64,000 nucleotides of DNA from CAIOYC01 sp965277345 (lineage in GTDB: Bacteria > Pseudomonadota > Alphaproteobacteria > Caulobacterales > Caulobacteraceae), in the NCBI GenBank assembly GCA_965277345.1, contig CBDICI010000004.1:248001-312000 (forward strand). Direction: 5' to 3'. Within the stretch, counting starts at the first letter, position 1. Every line of letters begins with the position of its first letter. This document shows positions 37,769-46,404 of this stretch, in pieces. The notes under the pieces were generated by a model. That model searched no databases. It was not told where the DNA came from and saw only the letters and a list, made by a program, of their open reading frames with translations. The position numbers and the translations under genes are program-made.

Positions 37769-38755
37769 ATGACCGATCCTCCGGAAGACACAGGCCTCAT
37801 CGTCGCGCCGATCCGCACCGGGATCGAGACCGGCTGGCTGACCCGGCTGACCAAGGGCCTGTCCAAATCCTCCAAGGAGCTCGGCGAGCAGGTCACCGCC
37901 GTCCTCACCAAGAAGAAGCTCGACCAGGAGACGCTGGACGAACTCGAGACCATGCTGATCGAGGCCGACCTGGGCGCCGCCGCCGCCGGGCGCATCACCG
38001 AACGCTTCGGCCGCGAGCGGGTGGGCAAGGAAGCCACCGAGACCGAGGTCAAGGAGAGCCTGGCCGAGGCGATCCTCGGCGAGATCGCCCATCGCGAGGG
38101 CCGCTTCGACCCCCTGGCGATCAGGGACCGCCCGACGGTGGTGATGTTCATCGGCGTCAACGGCTCGGGCAAGACCACCACGCTCGGCAAGATCGCCGCC
38201 GACCTCAAGGCCAAGGGCGCCAGGGTCATGATCGCCGCGGGCGACACCTTCCGCGCCGCCGCCATCGAGCAGCTCGCCGTCTGGGCCGACCGGGCGGGCG
38301 CATCCATCGTCACCAAGCCCGCCGGCTCGGACGCCGCCGCCCTGGCCTATGAGGCCACCATGCGCGCGCGGGCCGAGGGGGTGGACGTCTTGCTGATCGA
38401 TACCGCCGGGCGGCTGCAGAACAAGCAGGGCCTGATGGACGAATTGGCCAAGATCGTGCGGGTGCTGAAGAAGATCGATCCGGCCTACCCGCATGAGACG
38501 CTGCTGGTGCTGGACGCCACCGTAGGCCGGAACGCCCTGTCCCAGATCGAGGCCTTCGACCGCATCGCGCGGGTGACCGGCGTGGTGATGACCAAGCTGG
38601 ACGGCACGGCGCGGGGGGGCGTGCTGGTGCCCGTGGCCGCCGCCGCCGCGGCGCCGATCAAGCTGATCGGGGTGGGCGAGGGAATCGAGGACCTGCAGCC
38701 CTTCGACGCCCGCGCCTTCGCACGCTCACTGGTCGGGCTCGACGCAACATCCTAG
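37769..38755 (+). CDS. ftsY: Signal recognition particle receptor FtsY
   Basis: A 328-residue SRP GTPase that docks ribosome-SRP complexes at the membrane. G motifs: GVNGSGKTTTLGKIA (P-loop), AGDTFRAAAIEQL, DTAGRLQNK, TKLDGTARGG and GVGEGIEDLQPF. The acidic N-terminal A domain of E. coli FtsY is reduced to about 20 residues. It is part of the dapF-to-yciB run; yciB starts 8 bp downstream. Confidence 0.96.
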   Translation: MTDPPEDTGLIVAPIRTGIETGWLTRLTKGLSKSSKELGEQVTAVLTKKKLDQETLDELETMLIEADLGAAAAGRITERFGRERVGKEATETEVKESLAEAILGEIAHREGRFDPLAIRDRPTVVMFIGVNGSGKTTTLGKIAADLKAKGARVMIAAGDTFRAAAIEQLAVWADRAGASIVTKPAGSDAAALAYEATMRARAEGVDVLLIDTAGRLQNKQGLMDELAKIVRVLKKIDPAYPHETLLVLDATVGRNALSQIEAFDRIARVTGVVMTKLDGTARGGVLVPVAAAAAAPIKLIGVGEGIEDLQPFDARAFARSLVGLDATS

Positions 38756-38763
38756 AAGGCGCC

Positions 38764-39390
38764 ATGTCCAATCCTTCTCCCCCGTCTCCAGAACCGCCAC
38801 GCGAGGTGAAAGGTCGCAGCCCGGTCCTGCGGCTGATCATCGACTATTCCGGCGCGGCGGTGTTCGTCGTCGCCTATTTCGTCACCCGCGACTTCCAGAA
38901 GGCCACCTGGTGCCTGGTGGCGATCTCGGCGGTGGCGCTGGCGGTGGGCTTCATCGTGGAGCGGCGCGTGGCGCCCCTGCCGCTGATCTACGGCGGCGCG
39001 GCGCTGGTGTTCGGCGGCCTGACCCTGATCTTCCACGACATCCGGTTCGTGAAGATGAAGACCACCTTCATCGACCTGGCGCTGGGCTCGGCGCTGCTCA
39101 TCGGGCTCGCCATCGGCCGCAGCCCGATCAAGCTGGTGATGGGCGACAGCCTGAAGCTGACCGAGGCCGGCTGGGGAAGGCTGACCCTGCGCTTCGGCAT
39201 CTTCTTCCTCTGCCTGGCCGCCCTGAACGAGATCGTCTGGCGCACCCAGCCCGATGCGGTGTGGGTGCTGTTCCGGATGCCGGGCCTCCTGATTATCAGC
39301 TTCCTGTTCGCCTTCACCCAGATGCCGATGATGATGCGGGACGCCAAGGCCGCCGAGGCCGCCGCCCGCGCCCTCGAGACCCAGCAGTAG
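38764..39390 (+). CDS. Inner-membrane septation protein A family (YciB/IspZ)
   Basis: A 208-residue membrane protein with five to six helices. Segments LIFHDIRFVKMKTTFID, LNEIVWRT and FFLCLAALNE are typical of the IspZ/YciB family, linked to envelope and division integrity. The N-terminus (SNPSPPSPEPPREVKG) is cytoplasmic and proline-rich. It ends the ftsY run; the next 129 bp contain no recognised element. Confidence 0.93.
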   Translation: MSNPSPPSPEPPREVKGRSPVLRLIIDYSGAAVFVVAYFVTRDFQKATWCLVAISAVALAVGFIVERRVAPLPLIYGGAALVFGGLTLIFHDIRFVKMKTTFIDLALGSALLIGLAIGRSPIKLVMGDSLKLTEAGWGRLTLRFGIFFLCLAALNEIVWRTQPDAVWVLFRMPGLLIISFLFAFTQMPMMMRDAKAAEAAARALETQQ

Positions 39391-39519
39391 ACGGCGGCGG
39401 GTAGACGGCCCGGGGTGGACCGGCCCTACATCTTGTGGCGTTGTCGTCAAATCGACGCGAAACGCGGATAGAGGGGCATTCGGACGATTTTTCCGGGTGG
39501 GCTGCCAAGGGGGATTTCG

Positions 39520-40092
39520 ATGGCCAAGGCGGACAAGGGGGCGGTCGATGTGCTGGCGCGCTCGCCCAGCCACCTTTTGCACCGCGCGCTCCAGCTCGCC
39601 CTCGACGTCTATGGCGAGGAGGTGGGGCAAGGCGCCCTGACCCAGCGCCAGTACGCCGTCCTGGCCGCCGTCGCCGCCGACGAGGGGCTGACCCAGACCG
39701 ATCTGGTCCGCGCCACGGGCATCGACCGCTCCACCCTGGCCGACATGATCGCCCGGATGATCGACAAGGACTATCTCGGCCGCGAGCGCTCCTCCATCGA
39801 CGCGCGGGCCAAGACCGTGCGCCTGAGCGAGAAGGGCCGCGCCGCCCTGGAAGAGACCGGCCCCCGCGTGGCCGACGCCGACGCCCGTATCCTCGGCGCA
39901 CTCACCGCCGGCAAGCGCGACGCCTTCATCGCCGCCCTCTCCACCCTCGCCAAGGCCGGCGAGGCCACCCTGGTCGGCGAGCCGCCCGGCGCCAAGAAGA
40001 AGAAGAAAGATAAACCGCCGAAGGCCGAAAAGCCCGCCAAGCCTGAGAAAAAGAAAAAGAAGAAGGCCAAGAAAGACAAGGTCGCCGCCTGA
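39520..40092 (+). CDS. MarR family regulator with a lysine-rich C-terminal tail
   Basis: The first roughly 145 residues form a MarR winged helix (LTQRQYAVLAAVAADEGLTQ, then DLVRATGIDRSTLADMIARM and ERSSIDARAKTVRLSEKG). About 35 more residues are almost all Lys, Ala and Pro (GAKKKKKDKPPK and later EKKKKKKAKKDK), resembling histone H1-like tails. Such a tail should bind DNA non-specifically. MarR proteins normally end near residue 145-150, so this extension is unusual. No adjacent target is evident. Confidence 0.88.
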   Translation: MAKADKGAVDVLARSPSHLLHRALQLALDVYGEEVGQGALTQRQYAVLAAVAADEGLTQTDLVRATGIDRSTLADMIARMIDKDYLGRERSSIDARAKTVRLSEKGRAALEETGPRVADADARILGALTAGKRDAFIAALSTLAKAGEATLVGEPPGAKKKKKDKPPKAEKPAKPEKKKKKKAKKDKVAA

Positions 40093-40130
40093 CGCTCCCT
40101 TTCGCCTCCCCGCGCAACAGGGTGTCTTGA

Positions 40131-40382
40131 ATGTACGATCTCCTTCTGAATACAGGCGGCATCGCCGGCGTGCTGATGGTGCTGGTCGCCTATGCGGGCA
40201 TCCACTTCGACCGGCTGGACCCCAAGCGCGTTCCGGCCCTACTGCTGAACCTGTTCGGCTCGGGCCTGATCCTGTTGTCCATGCTCCGCGCCTTCAACCT
40301 CTCCGCCTTCTTCATGGAAGCCGCCTGGGCCGTCATGGCCGCGTTCGGCCTGGCGAAGCTGGCGGTGGGACGGCGGCGCTAA
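40131..40382 (+). CDS. Small membrane protein, CBU_0592-like
   Basis: An 83-residue protein with three hydrophobic segments (GGIAGVLMVLVAYAGIHF, LLNLFGSGLILLSML, AAWAVMAAFGLAKL). The sequence resembles the small CBU_0592-type membrane family of unknown function. The stop codon overlaps the end of convergent dapD by 4 bp. It follows the marR gene by 38 bp on the same strand. Confidence 0.75.
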   Translation: MYDLLLNTGGIAGVLMVLVAYAGIHFDRLDPKRVPALLLNLFGSGLILLSMLRAFNLSAFFMEAAWAVMAAFGLAKLAVGRRR

Positions 40383-41260
40383 TCCCGCAGCAGGTCGTTG
40401 ACGCTGGTCTTCGAGCGGGTCTGGGCGTCGACGCGCTTGACGATGACGGCGCAGGCGAGGGCGGGCTTGTCCGGCCCGCCGCCCATGCTCCCCGGCACCA
40501 CCACCGAATAGGCCGGCACGCGGCCCCGGAAGATCTCGCCGGTCTCGCGGTCGATCACCTTGGTGGAGGCGGAGATGAACACACCCATGGAGAGCACCGC
40601 GCCCTCCTCCACCACCACGCCCTCGGCCACTTCGGAGCGGGCGCCGATGAAGCAGCCGTCCTCGATGATGGTGGGCGCCGCCTGCAGAGGCTCGAACACC
40701 CCGCCGACGCCGGCGCCGCCGGAGATGTGCACGTTCTTGCCGATCTGGGCGCAGGAGCCCACCGTGGCCCAGGTATCCACCATGGTCCCCTCGTCCACAT
40801 AGGCGCCGAGGTTCACGAACGAGGGCATCAGCACGACGTTGGGCGCGATGAAGGCGCCCCGGCGCACCACGCAGCCCGGCACGGCGCGAAAACCGGCCGC
40901 CTGGAACTCCATCTCGGTCCAGCCGGCGAACTTGTTGGGAACCTTGTCCCAATAGGCGCCGAGCGGCTCATGGGCGGTAGTGACGGGCGCCGGCGTGCCG
41001 CCCATCATCACCCGCGGGCGGCGGCTGTCGGAAACCATCAACTGGTTGTCGTTCAGCCGGAAGGAAAGCAGGCAGGCCTTCTTCAGCCACGGGTTCACCC
41101 GCCATTGGCCATCGACCTTTTCGGCCACGCGCACCTGGCCCCGGTCGAGCGCCTCGATCACCTCGGCCACTGCCGCCGCCTCCCGCCCGTCCCTGGGGGT
41201 TAGCTCGGCGCGGCGTTCCCACAGGGCTTCGATCTCTGCGATCAGCGTATCGTCGATCAT
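40379..41260 (-). CDS. dapD: Tetrahydrodipicolinate N-succinyltransferase
   Basis: A 293-residue trimeric left-handed beta-helix enzyme of the succinylase lysine/DAP pathway. Hexapeptide-repeat text is clear from RRGAFIAPNVVLMPSFVNLGAY to GVFISASTKVIDRETGE, with the FVNLGAYVDEGTMVDTWATVG region typical of DapD. dapF in the same window acts later in the pathway. The start overlaps the end of the HAD gene by 4 bp. Confidence 0.96.
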   Translation of the reverse strand: MIDDTLIAEIEALWERRAELTPRDGREAAAVAEVIEALDRGQVRVAEKVDGQWRVNPWLKKACLLSFRLNDNQLMVSDSRRPRVMMGGTPAPVTTAHEPLGAYWDKVPNKFAGWTEMEFQAAGFRAVPGCVVRRGAFIAPNVVLMPSFVNLGAYVDEGTMVDTWATVGSCAQIGKNVHISGGAGVGGVFEPLQAAPTIIEDGCFIGARSEVAEGVVVEEGAVLSMGVFISASTKVIDRETGEIFRGRVPAYSVVVPGSMGGGPDKPALACAVIVKRVDAQTRSKTSVNDLLRD

Positions 41261-41919
41261 GGCGTCATCACCTCAGCGGCGTCGAGGAAGGCGGCGAGCG
41301 TCGCGGTTCTATGCTGGACGAAAGGCTCGGTCGAGGTGGCGGCGTGATCACCCACCAGGACCGTGGTCATGCCGAGCGCGGCGGCGGGCTTCAGGTTCTC
41401 GGCGCGGTCCTCGAAAAAGGCAGTGGTTCCGGGCGTGACCGCGTGGGCGGCGATCAGGGCGTCGAAGGCTCTGGGGTCCGGCTTCATCACCATGCCGGCG
41501 GCCTCCGTATGGAACACCTCGTCGAACAGGGCGGCAAGCTCCAGCACCTCCAGAACCCGCTCCGCATGGTGCTCCGAGCCGTTGGTGAAGACGAGACGCC
41601 GGCCGGGCAGGCGTGCAAGGGCCCGCTTCAGGGGCGGGTCCGGATACACGTCGTCCAGCGGCACGTCGTGCACATAGGCCAGGAAGTCGTGGGGATCGAC
41701 GCGGTGGTGCTTCACGAGCCCGGCCACCGCCCCGCCGTAGTCGGCCAGATACCGCTTCTGCAGAGCCCAGGCCGCGTCCGGCGCCAGGCCGGTGAGCGTG
41801 GTCATGTAGTCGCGGATGCGCGCCTCCACCCGACGCAGGATCGGGAAGCTCGGCGGATACAGGGTGTGGTCGAGGTCGAACAGCCAGGTGTCGATGTGGG
41901 TGAGGTCGGTCCTGTTCAT
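41257..41919 (-). CDS. Pyrimidine 5'-nucleotidase (HAD superfamily)
   Basis: A 220-residue HAD phosphatase. It opens WLFDLDHTLYPPS (nucleophile Asp in DLDHT), has LVFTNGSEHH (motif II), a lysine in MKPDPRAF, and FFEDRAENLKPA (motif IV), matching the SDT1-like pyrimidine 5'-nucleotidase group. The gene is translationally coupled to dapD (4-bp overlap), an arrangement I associate with Caulobacterales and relatives. A palindromic repeat separates it from argB. Confidence 0.9.
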   Translation of the reverse strand: MNRTDLTHIDTWLFDLDHTLYPPSFPILRRVEARIRDYMTTLTGLAPDAAWALQKRYLADYGGAVAGLVKHHRVDPHDFLAYVHDVPLDDVYPDPPLKRALARLPGRRLVFTNGSEHHAERVLEVLELAALFDEVFHTEAAGMVMKPDPRAFDALIAAHAVTPGTTAFFEDRAENLKPAAALGMTTVLVGDHAATSTEPFVQHRTATLAAFLDAAEVMTP

Positions 41920-42053
41920 ATCCTCCCCCTCGCCGAGGGGGAGTGGGACCCCGAAGGGATGGAGGAGGCGACGCGACGATGGCCGGACAGGGCGGCGCTG
42001 CCCCCTCCACCACGTTTCACGCGGTCCCCCTCCCCCGCTTCGCAGGGGAGGAT
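41920..42053. repeat. Palindromic repeat family 1, copy C
   Basis: Occupies the whole gap between argB and the HAD gene. It has TCCTCCCCCTCGCCGAGGGG at the left, GCCGGACAGGGCGGCGCTG in the core, and GCGGTCCCCCTCCCCCGCTT with GCAGGGGAGGA at the right; its reverse complement aligns with copies B and D. Since argB and the downstream genes read in the same direction, a transcript would carry this hairpin. Confidence 0.75.
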
Positions 42054-42064
42054 TTGCGAGGCCG

Positions 42065-42985
42065 TCATCCCGCCTTCACCAGGGTGCCGGCGCCGTGCTG
42101 GCTGAACAGCTCCACCAGCATGGCGTGCGGGCGGCGCCCGTCCATGATGACCACGGCCTCCACACCGGCGTCCACCGCGGCGATGGCGGTCTCGAGCTTG
42201 GGGATCATGCCGCCGGTGGCGACGCCGTCCTTGATGGCCTTGAAGGCTTCGCTGACGGTCATCTGGCGGATCAGGTGGCCGTCCTTGTCCAGCACGCCCT
42301 TCACGTCGGTGAGCAGCAGCATCCGCTTGGCCCGAAGCGCGCCGGCCACCGCGCCCGCCACCGTGTCGGCGTTGACGTTATAGGTCTCCCCGCCGGACGA
42401 GACGCCGATCGGGGCGATCACCGGTACGTAGTCCTGCTCTGCATTGATCAGCAGCTTCAGCAGTTGCGGATCGACCTTCTTGGGTTCGCCCACAAAACCC
42501 AGGTCCACCACCTGCTCGATCATCGAGTCCGGATCCTTGCGCGTACGGCGCGCCTTGGTGACGGTGATCAGCCGGGCGTCCTTGCCGGAGAGGCCGACGC
42601 CGCGCACATCGGCCTCGGCGCCGGCGCGATTGATCCAGTGCACGATCTCCTTGTTGATGGCGCCGGAGAGGACCATTTCGGCCACCTCCATGGTGGCCGG
42701 ATCGGTCACGCGCAGGCCGTCGACGAAGGATGAGGTCACCCCGGACCTGTCCAGCATCCGGCTGATCTGCGGGCCGCCGCCGTGCACCACCACCGGGTGG
42801 ACGCCCAGCAACTTCAGCAGCACGGCGTCGGCGGCGAACTTCTGCGCCACCGCCTCCTCGCCCATGGCGTGGCCGCCGTATTTGATCACCACCGTCTCGC
42901 GGTCGTAGATCTGGATATAGGGCAGAGCCTCGGCCAGCGTATGCGCGGTGGCCCAGCCGGCGTCCTCATCGGCGATATCGGTCAA
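42065..42985 (-). CDS. argB: Acetylglutamate kinase
   Basis: A 306-residue amino-acid kinase for the second step of arginine synthesis. Motifs: ETVVIKYGGHAMG (ATP lysine), HPVVVHGGGPQIS, GLRVTD and SGKDARLITV. It lies in the same direction as engB, yidC, rnpA and rpmH, separated from engB by a palindromic repeat. Confidence 0.96.
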   Translation of the reverse strand: MTDIADEDAGWATAHTLAEALPYIQIYDRETVVIKYGGHAMGEEAVAQKFAADAVLLKLLGVHPVVVHGGGPQISRMLDRSGVTSSFVDGLRVTDPATMEVAEMVLSGAINKEIVHWINRAGAEADVRGVGLSGKDARLITVTKARRTRKDPDSMIEQVVDLGFVGEPKKVDPQLLKLLINAEQDYVPVIAPIGVSSGGETYNVNADTVAGAVAGALRAKRMLLLTDVKGVLDKDGHLIRQMTVSEAFKAIKDGVATGGMIPKLETAIAAVDAGVEAVVIMDGRRPHAMLVELFSQHGAGTLVKAG

Positions 42986-43025
42986 GGGCGCGGACTCCGG
43001 CGATTGGCGGGGTGGGTATTGCGAA

Positions 43026-43120
43026 ATCCTCGTCCTTCGACAAGCTCAGGATGAGGATTTCGGTTATCGGGCGGGAAAACCATCATAGCCATCATCCTGA
43101 GCCTGTCGAAGGACGAGGAC
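43026..43120. repeat. Palindromic repeat family 2, copy 2
   Basis: Two long arms, CGTCCTTCGACAAGCTCAGG at about 43030-43049 and its near reverse complement TCCTGAGCCTGTCGAAGGAC at about 43094-43113, flank a roughly 45-bp loop between engB and argB. The shared CTTCGACAAGCTCAGG core matches the thiC-leader copy at 15680. The element would form a strong hairpin in the engB-argB transcript. Confidence 0.85.
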
Positions 43121-43125
43121 GGCGC

Positions 43126-43767
43126 TCAGCTGGCGATGGCGGCCACGATCTCGGCGCGAAGGCCGGGCAGGCCGTAGCCGGTCTCCGAGGAGGTGGCGGC
43201 GACGCGGGGAAAGGCGGCGGGACGTTTGCGGACGGCGGCGAGGGTCTCCTCGCGTAGCGCCTCCACCGCCTTGGGGTCGCGCAGCTTGTCGGCCTTGGTC
43301 AGCACGATCTGGTAGGAGACGGCGGCGAGGTCGAGCGCATCCAGCGCCTCCGCGTCCACGCTCTTCAGCCCATGGCGCGCGTCGATCAGCAGATAGACCC
43401 GTTTCAGGTTGGGCCGACCGCGCAGATAGGCCCGGCCGAGGTTCTGGAAATCCTTCACCGTTTTCTTGCCGGCCACGGCGAAGCCATAGCCCGGCAGATC
43501 CACCAGCCGCGCCCGGCCATCCAGGTCGAACAGGTTGACCTCGCGCGTGCGGCCGGGCTCGTTGGAGGCGCGGGCCAGGCCGTGGCGGCCGGTAAGCCCA
43601 TTGATCAGGCTGGACTTGCCCACGTTGGAGCGCCCGGCGAAGGCGATCTCCGGCCGGTCCGCCGGCGGCAGTTGCTCGATCTTGGCGCAGCCCATGAGGA
43701 AGTCGCACGGATGCGCGAACAACACTCGCGCGGCCTCGATCTCGTCGTCGGTGAAGGTCGCGTCCAA
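43126..43767 (-). CDS. engB: Ribosome biogenesis GTPase EngB/YihA
   Basis: A 213-residue GTPase needed for 50S assembly. G motifs: AFAGRSNVGKSSLIN, PGRTREVNLF, LVDLPGYGFA and LTKADKL. The start is TTG at 43767, directly after the yidC stop codon; no ATG precedes the conserved region, and the family starts a few residues before FTDDEIEAARVLF, so TTG is the best choice. Part of the rpmH-to-argB block. Confidence 0.93.
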   Translation of the reverse strand: MDATFTDDEIEAARVLFAHPCDFLMGCAKIEQLPPADRPEIAFAGRSNVGKSSLINGLTGRHGLARASNEPGRTREVNLFDLDGRARLVDLPGYGFAVAGKKTVKDFQNLGRAYLRGRPNLKRVYLLIDARHGLKSVDAEALDALDLAAVSYQIVLTKADKLRDPKAVEALREETLAAVRKRPAAFPRVAATSSETGYGLPGLRAEIVAAIAS

Positions 43768-43768
43768 C

Positions 43769-45577
43769 TCAGGCCTTGGCCACGGCAGCGGAGCGATTGC
43801 GCAACCGGGCGATGAAGTCGTCGATGGGGTTCTCGGCCTTGTAGCGGTGCATGATCACGTACTGCTGGATGATGGTGAGCAGGGAGGACCACGTCCAGTA
43901 GATCAGGATGCCCGACGGCGAGTGGGCCAGGAGCACGGTGAACACCAGCGGGAACAGTTGCATCATCAGCTTCTGCGTGGGATCGGTGGTGGCCTGCGGG
44001 CTCATCTGCGTGGTCAGCCACTGCATGGCGCCATAGGCCAGCGGCCAGACGCCGATGGCCAGGACCGCGCCGATCAAGGGCACGCTCGCCGGGTTCCACG
44101 GGATCAGGCCGAACAGATTGGCCCAGGCTGTGGGATCGGGCGCCGACAGGTCGTGAATCCAGCCGAAAAACGGCGCGTGGCGCATCTCCAGCGTGACATA
44201 GAGCACCTTGTAGAGGGCGTAGAAGATCGGAATCTGGATCAGCACGGGCAGGCAGCCCGCCACCGGATTGATCTTCTCCCGCTGGTACAGCGCCATGGTC
44301 TCCTGCTGCTGCTTGGCCGGATCGTCGGGGAGCCGCTTCTTGATCGCCTCCATTTCCGGCTGCAGCTTCTTCATCTTCGACATGGAGGCGAACGCGCGGT
44401 TGGCGATGGGGAACAGGAAGGCCTTCACCACCAGCGTCAAGAGCAGGATAGCCACGCCGAAATTGCCGATCACCTTGTGGAACAGCTCCAGCAGCAGGAA
44501 GATCGGCTTGGTCAGGAACCACTCGAAGCCCCAGTCCACCGCGTCCTCGAAGCGCGGTATGGCGAGGGCCTTCTCATAGTCCTTCAGCACCGAGAACTTC
44601 TTGGCCCCGGCGAACAGATGGGTGACCTCGCTGGTCTGCTGGCCGGGCGCCAGGGTGCGCGGCGTGCCGGTATAGTTGGTCTCGAATACGTCGGTATTGT
44701 TGATCGTGGTGACGCGGAAGCTGCCCTTCACCGTCTCCTTCTGGTCGGGGATCAGGGCGCTCAGCCAATAGTGGTCAGTGACGCCGATCCAGCCGCCCGT
44801 GGAGTTCACATCGGTTTCGCCGGCCTTCTTCCAGTTCTTGAACGGTTGCAGGCGCAGGGTGTGGGTCGAGCCGCTGACCAGCGGGATGCGCCCGGCGTCC
44901 TGCCCTTCGCCGAGCACGCCGATGCCGCCTTCGTGGATCACGCCGATGGGGCTGAGCTGCGGCAGGCCCTGGCGCTGGATGGTGGCGTAAGGTGCGAGCT
45001 GAACCGTGGCGGCGCTCCTGTTGGTCACCGCATTGGTCACGGTGAACATGAACTTGTCGTCCACGGCGATGGTGCGCGTGAAGACCAGGCCCTGGCCGTT
45101 GTCGTAGCTCAGCGTCACGGGGTGGGTCGGGGTCAGCGGCTGGGTGTCGGCCGTCGTCCAGGCCACCTGCGAGGTCGGCGCGGCGCCTGCCCAGCCGAAG
45201 TCGGCGAAATAGGCCTGGGACGCGCCCTCCGGCCGGAACAGCTCTACCGGCGGGGAGTTCTTGGCCAGGGTTTCGGGATAGCTCTTCAGGAACAGGTCGT
45301 CGAGGCGCCCGCCCTTCAGTGCGATGGAGCCGGACAGCGAGGGCGTGTCGATGGCCAGGGGCTGGCTGGCCGCCAGCGCCTGGGGCCGCGAGACCGTCAG
45401 GCTCACCGCCGCCGCTGCGGGGCTCATCTGCTGGCTGACCGCCGCCGCCCTGGCCCGCGCCTGCGCCTCCTGCTGGCGTTTCTGCATCGGGGCGAACACG
45501 AAGAACTGGTAGACCACCATCAGGACCAGGGCGATCCCGAAGAACACGATGGTGTTGCGTGTGCTTTCCTTGTCCAT
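43769..45577 (-). CDS. yidC: Membrane protein insertase YidC
   Basis: A 602-residue insertase/chaperone of the inner membrane. One N-terminal helix (TIVFFGIALVLMVVYQFFV) is followed by a large periplasmic domain and then the conserved core (DWGFEWFLTKPIFLLLE, NFGVAILLLTLVVKAFLFP, PVLIQIPIFYALYKVL). It follows rnpA, in the standard bacterial order. Confidence 0.97.
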   Translation of the reverse strand: MDKESTRNTIVFFGIALVLMVVYQFFVFAPMQKRQQEAQARARAAAVSQQMSPAAAAVSLTVSRPQALAASQPLAIDTPSLSGSIALKGGRLDDLFLKSYPETLAKNSPPVELFRPEGASQAYFADFGWAGAAPTSQVAWTTADTQPLTPTHPVTLSYDNGQGLVFTRTIAVDDKFMFTVTNAVTNRSAATVQLAPYATIQRQGLPQLSPIGVIHEGGIGVLGEGQDAGRIPLVSGSTHTLRLQPFKNWKKAGETDVNSTGGWIGVTDHYWLSALIPDQKETVKGSFRVTTINNTDVFETNYTGTPRTLAPGQQTSEVTHLFAGAKKFSVLKDYEKALAIPRFEDAVDWGFEWFLTKPIFLLLELFHKVIGNFGVAILLLTLVVKAFLFPIANRAFASMSKMKKLQPEMEAIKKRLPDDPAKQQQETMALYQREKINPVAGCLPVLIQIPIFYALYKVLYVTLEMRHAPFFGWIHDLSAPDPTAWANLFGLIPWNPASVPLIGAVLAIGVWPLAYGAMQWLTTQMSPQATTDPTQKLMMQLFPLVFTVLLAHSPSGILIYWTWSSLLTIIQQYVIMHRYKAENPIDDFIARLRNRSAAVAKA

Positions 45578-45625
45578 TCGGGCGTTTTTCTCAGGCGGAA
45601 AGAAGGGCGGGTGTAAGGAAAGGGC

Positions 45626-46132
45626 TCAGGCCCCGGTTTTCGGATCGGAAGCGGAGGAGGCGGGAGACTTGGAACGACCGTCCGGCCGGCGGACGGATGG
45701 GGCTCCGGTATCGGGCGCGGCGAGGCTTATCAGCGCGCTTTTCACATCGTCAAGCAAACGCTCCCACGGCCGCGCCACAAGGGTCTGGCGCGCGACGAAC
45801 ACATAGTCATGGCCGGCCACGCCGTGTAGGGGCAACAGCCGCCGCGCCGCCTCGCGCAGGCGCCGCTTGCAGCGGTTGCGCACCACCGCCCCGCCGATCT
45901 TTCGCGTGGCGGTGAAGCCGACCCGCAATCCATCCGGCGCGGGGCCGGCGATCATCTGGATCATCACCGCGCCCCTGGCCTGCACGCGTCCCTTGGCCGC
46001 GGCCAAGAACTCCGGCCGTTTGGTCAGGCGCTGGACAGGCGGTGGAGGCGGCGGGAGCGCACATTCGCCCGGCGCCGGCGCCCTGTGATCTGGGTCCCGA
46101 CCTTCGCCGGGAGGAACGGGTTTGGAAATCAG
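45626..46132 (-). CDS. rnpA: Ribonuclease P protein component; start codon unclear
   Basis: The RnpA domain is clear from VQRLTKRPEFLAAAKG through VGFTATRKIGGAVVRNRCKRRLREAAR (the RNRCKRRLRE RNA-binding signature) to the C-terminus, which has a Ser/Pro-rich extension. It processes the 5' end of pre-tRNAs with RNase P RNA. Between the rpmH stop codon and the domain there is no in-frame ATG, GTG or TTG; the interval is Pro-rich. The coordinates use a CTG overlapping the rpmH TGA, which is a guess. The only conventional start is a TTG at 46330, upstream of rpmH, giving 234 residues with rpmH embedded in another frame. Confidence 0.8.
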   Translation of the reverse strand: MISKPVPPGEGRDPDHRAPAPGECALPPPPPPVQRLTKRPEFLAAAKGRVQARGAVMIQMIAGPAPDGLRVGFTATRKIGGAVVRNRCKRRLREAARRLLPLHGVAGHDYVFVARQTLVARPWERLLDDVKSALISLAAPDTGAPSVRRPDGRSKSPASSASDPKTGA

Positions 46133-46263
46133 GCGGTCAGCTTCTTGCGGCCGCGGGCGCGGCGGCGGGCGATGACCTTCTGGCCGTTCTTGGTGGCCAT
46201 GCGGGAGCGCCAGCCATGACGGCGAGCACGAACGAGGCGGCTCGGTTGGAAGGTGCGCTTCAC
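46129..46263 (-). CDS. rpmH: 50S ribosomal protein L34
   Basis: A 44-residue ribosomal protein: it begins KRTFQPSRLVRARRHGWRSR and ends RRRARGRKKLTA, the invariant L34 pattern. The start is GTG (46263), with GAGGAT upstream in the leader. It is first in the rpmH-rnpA-yidC-engB order. The roughly 140-bp region between it and the divergent TVP38 gene should hold both promoters. Confidence 0.96.
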   Translation of the reverse strand: MKRTFQPSRLVRARRHGWRSRMATKNGQKVIARRRARGRKKLTA

Positions 46264-46404
46264 GACGGGTGATCCTCAAAGGGTCGAATTCAGAGCGCGC
46301 GGGGATAGGGGAAACGGGCGCGCCTGTCAACCTGACGGACTGTGCGCGGTCCGGCGTTGAACCAGGATGCGGCTCGTGGTTTTGTGCAGCCGGGGAGGAA
46401 CCGC

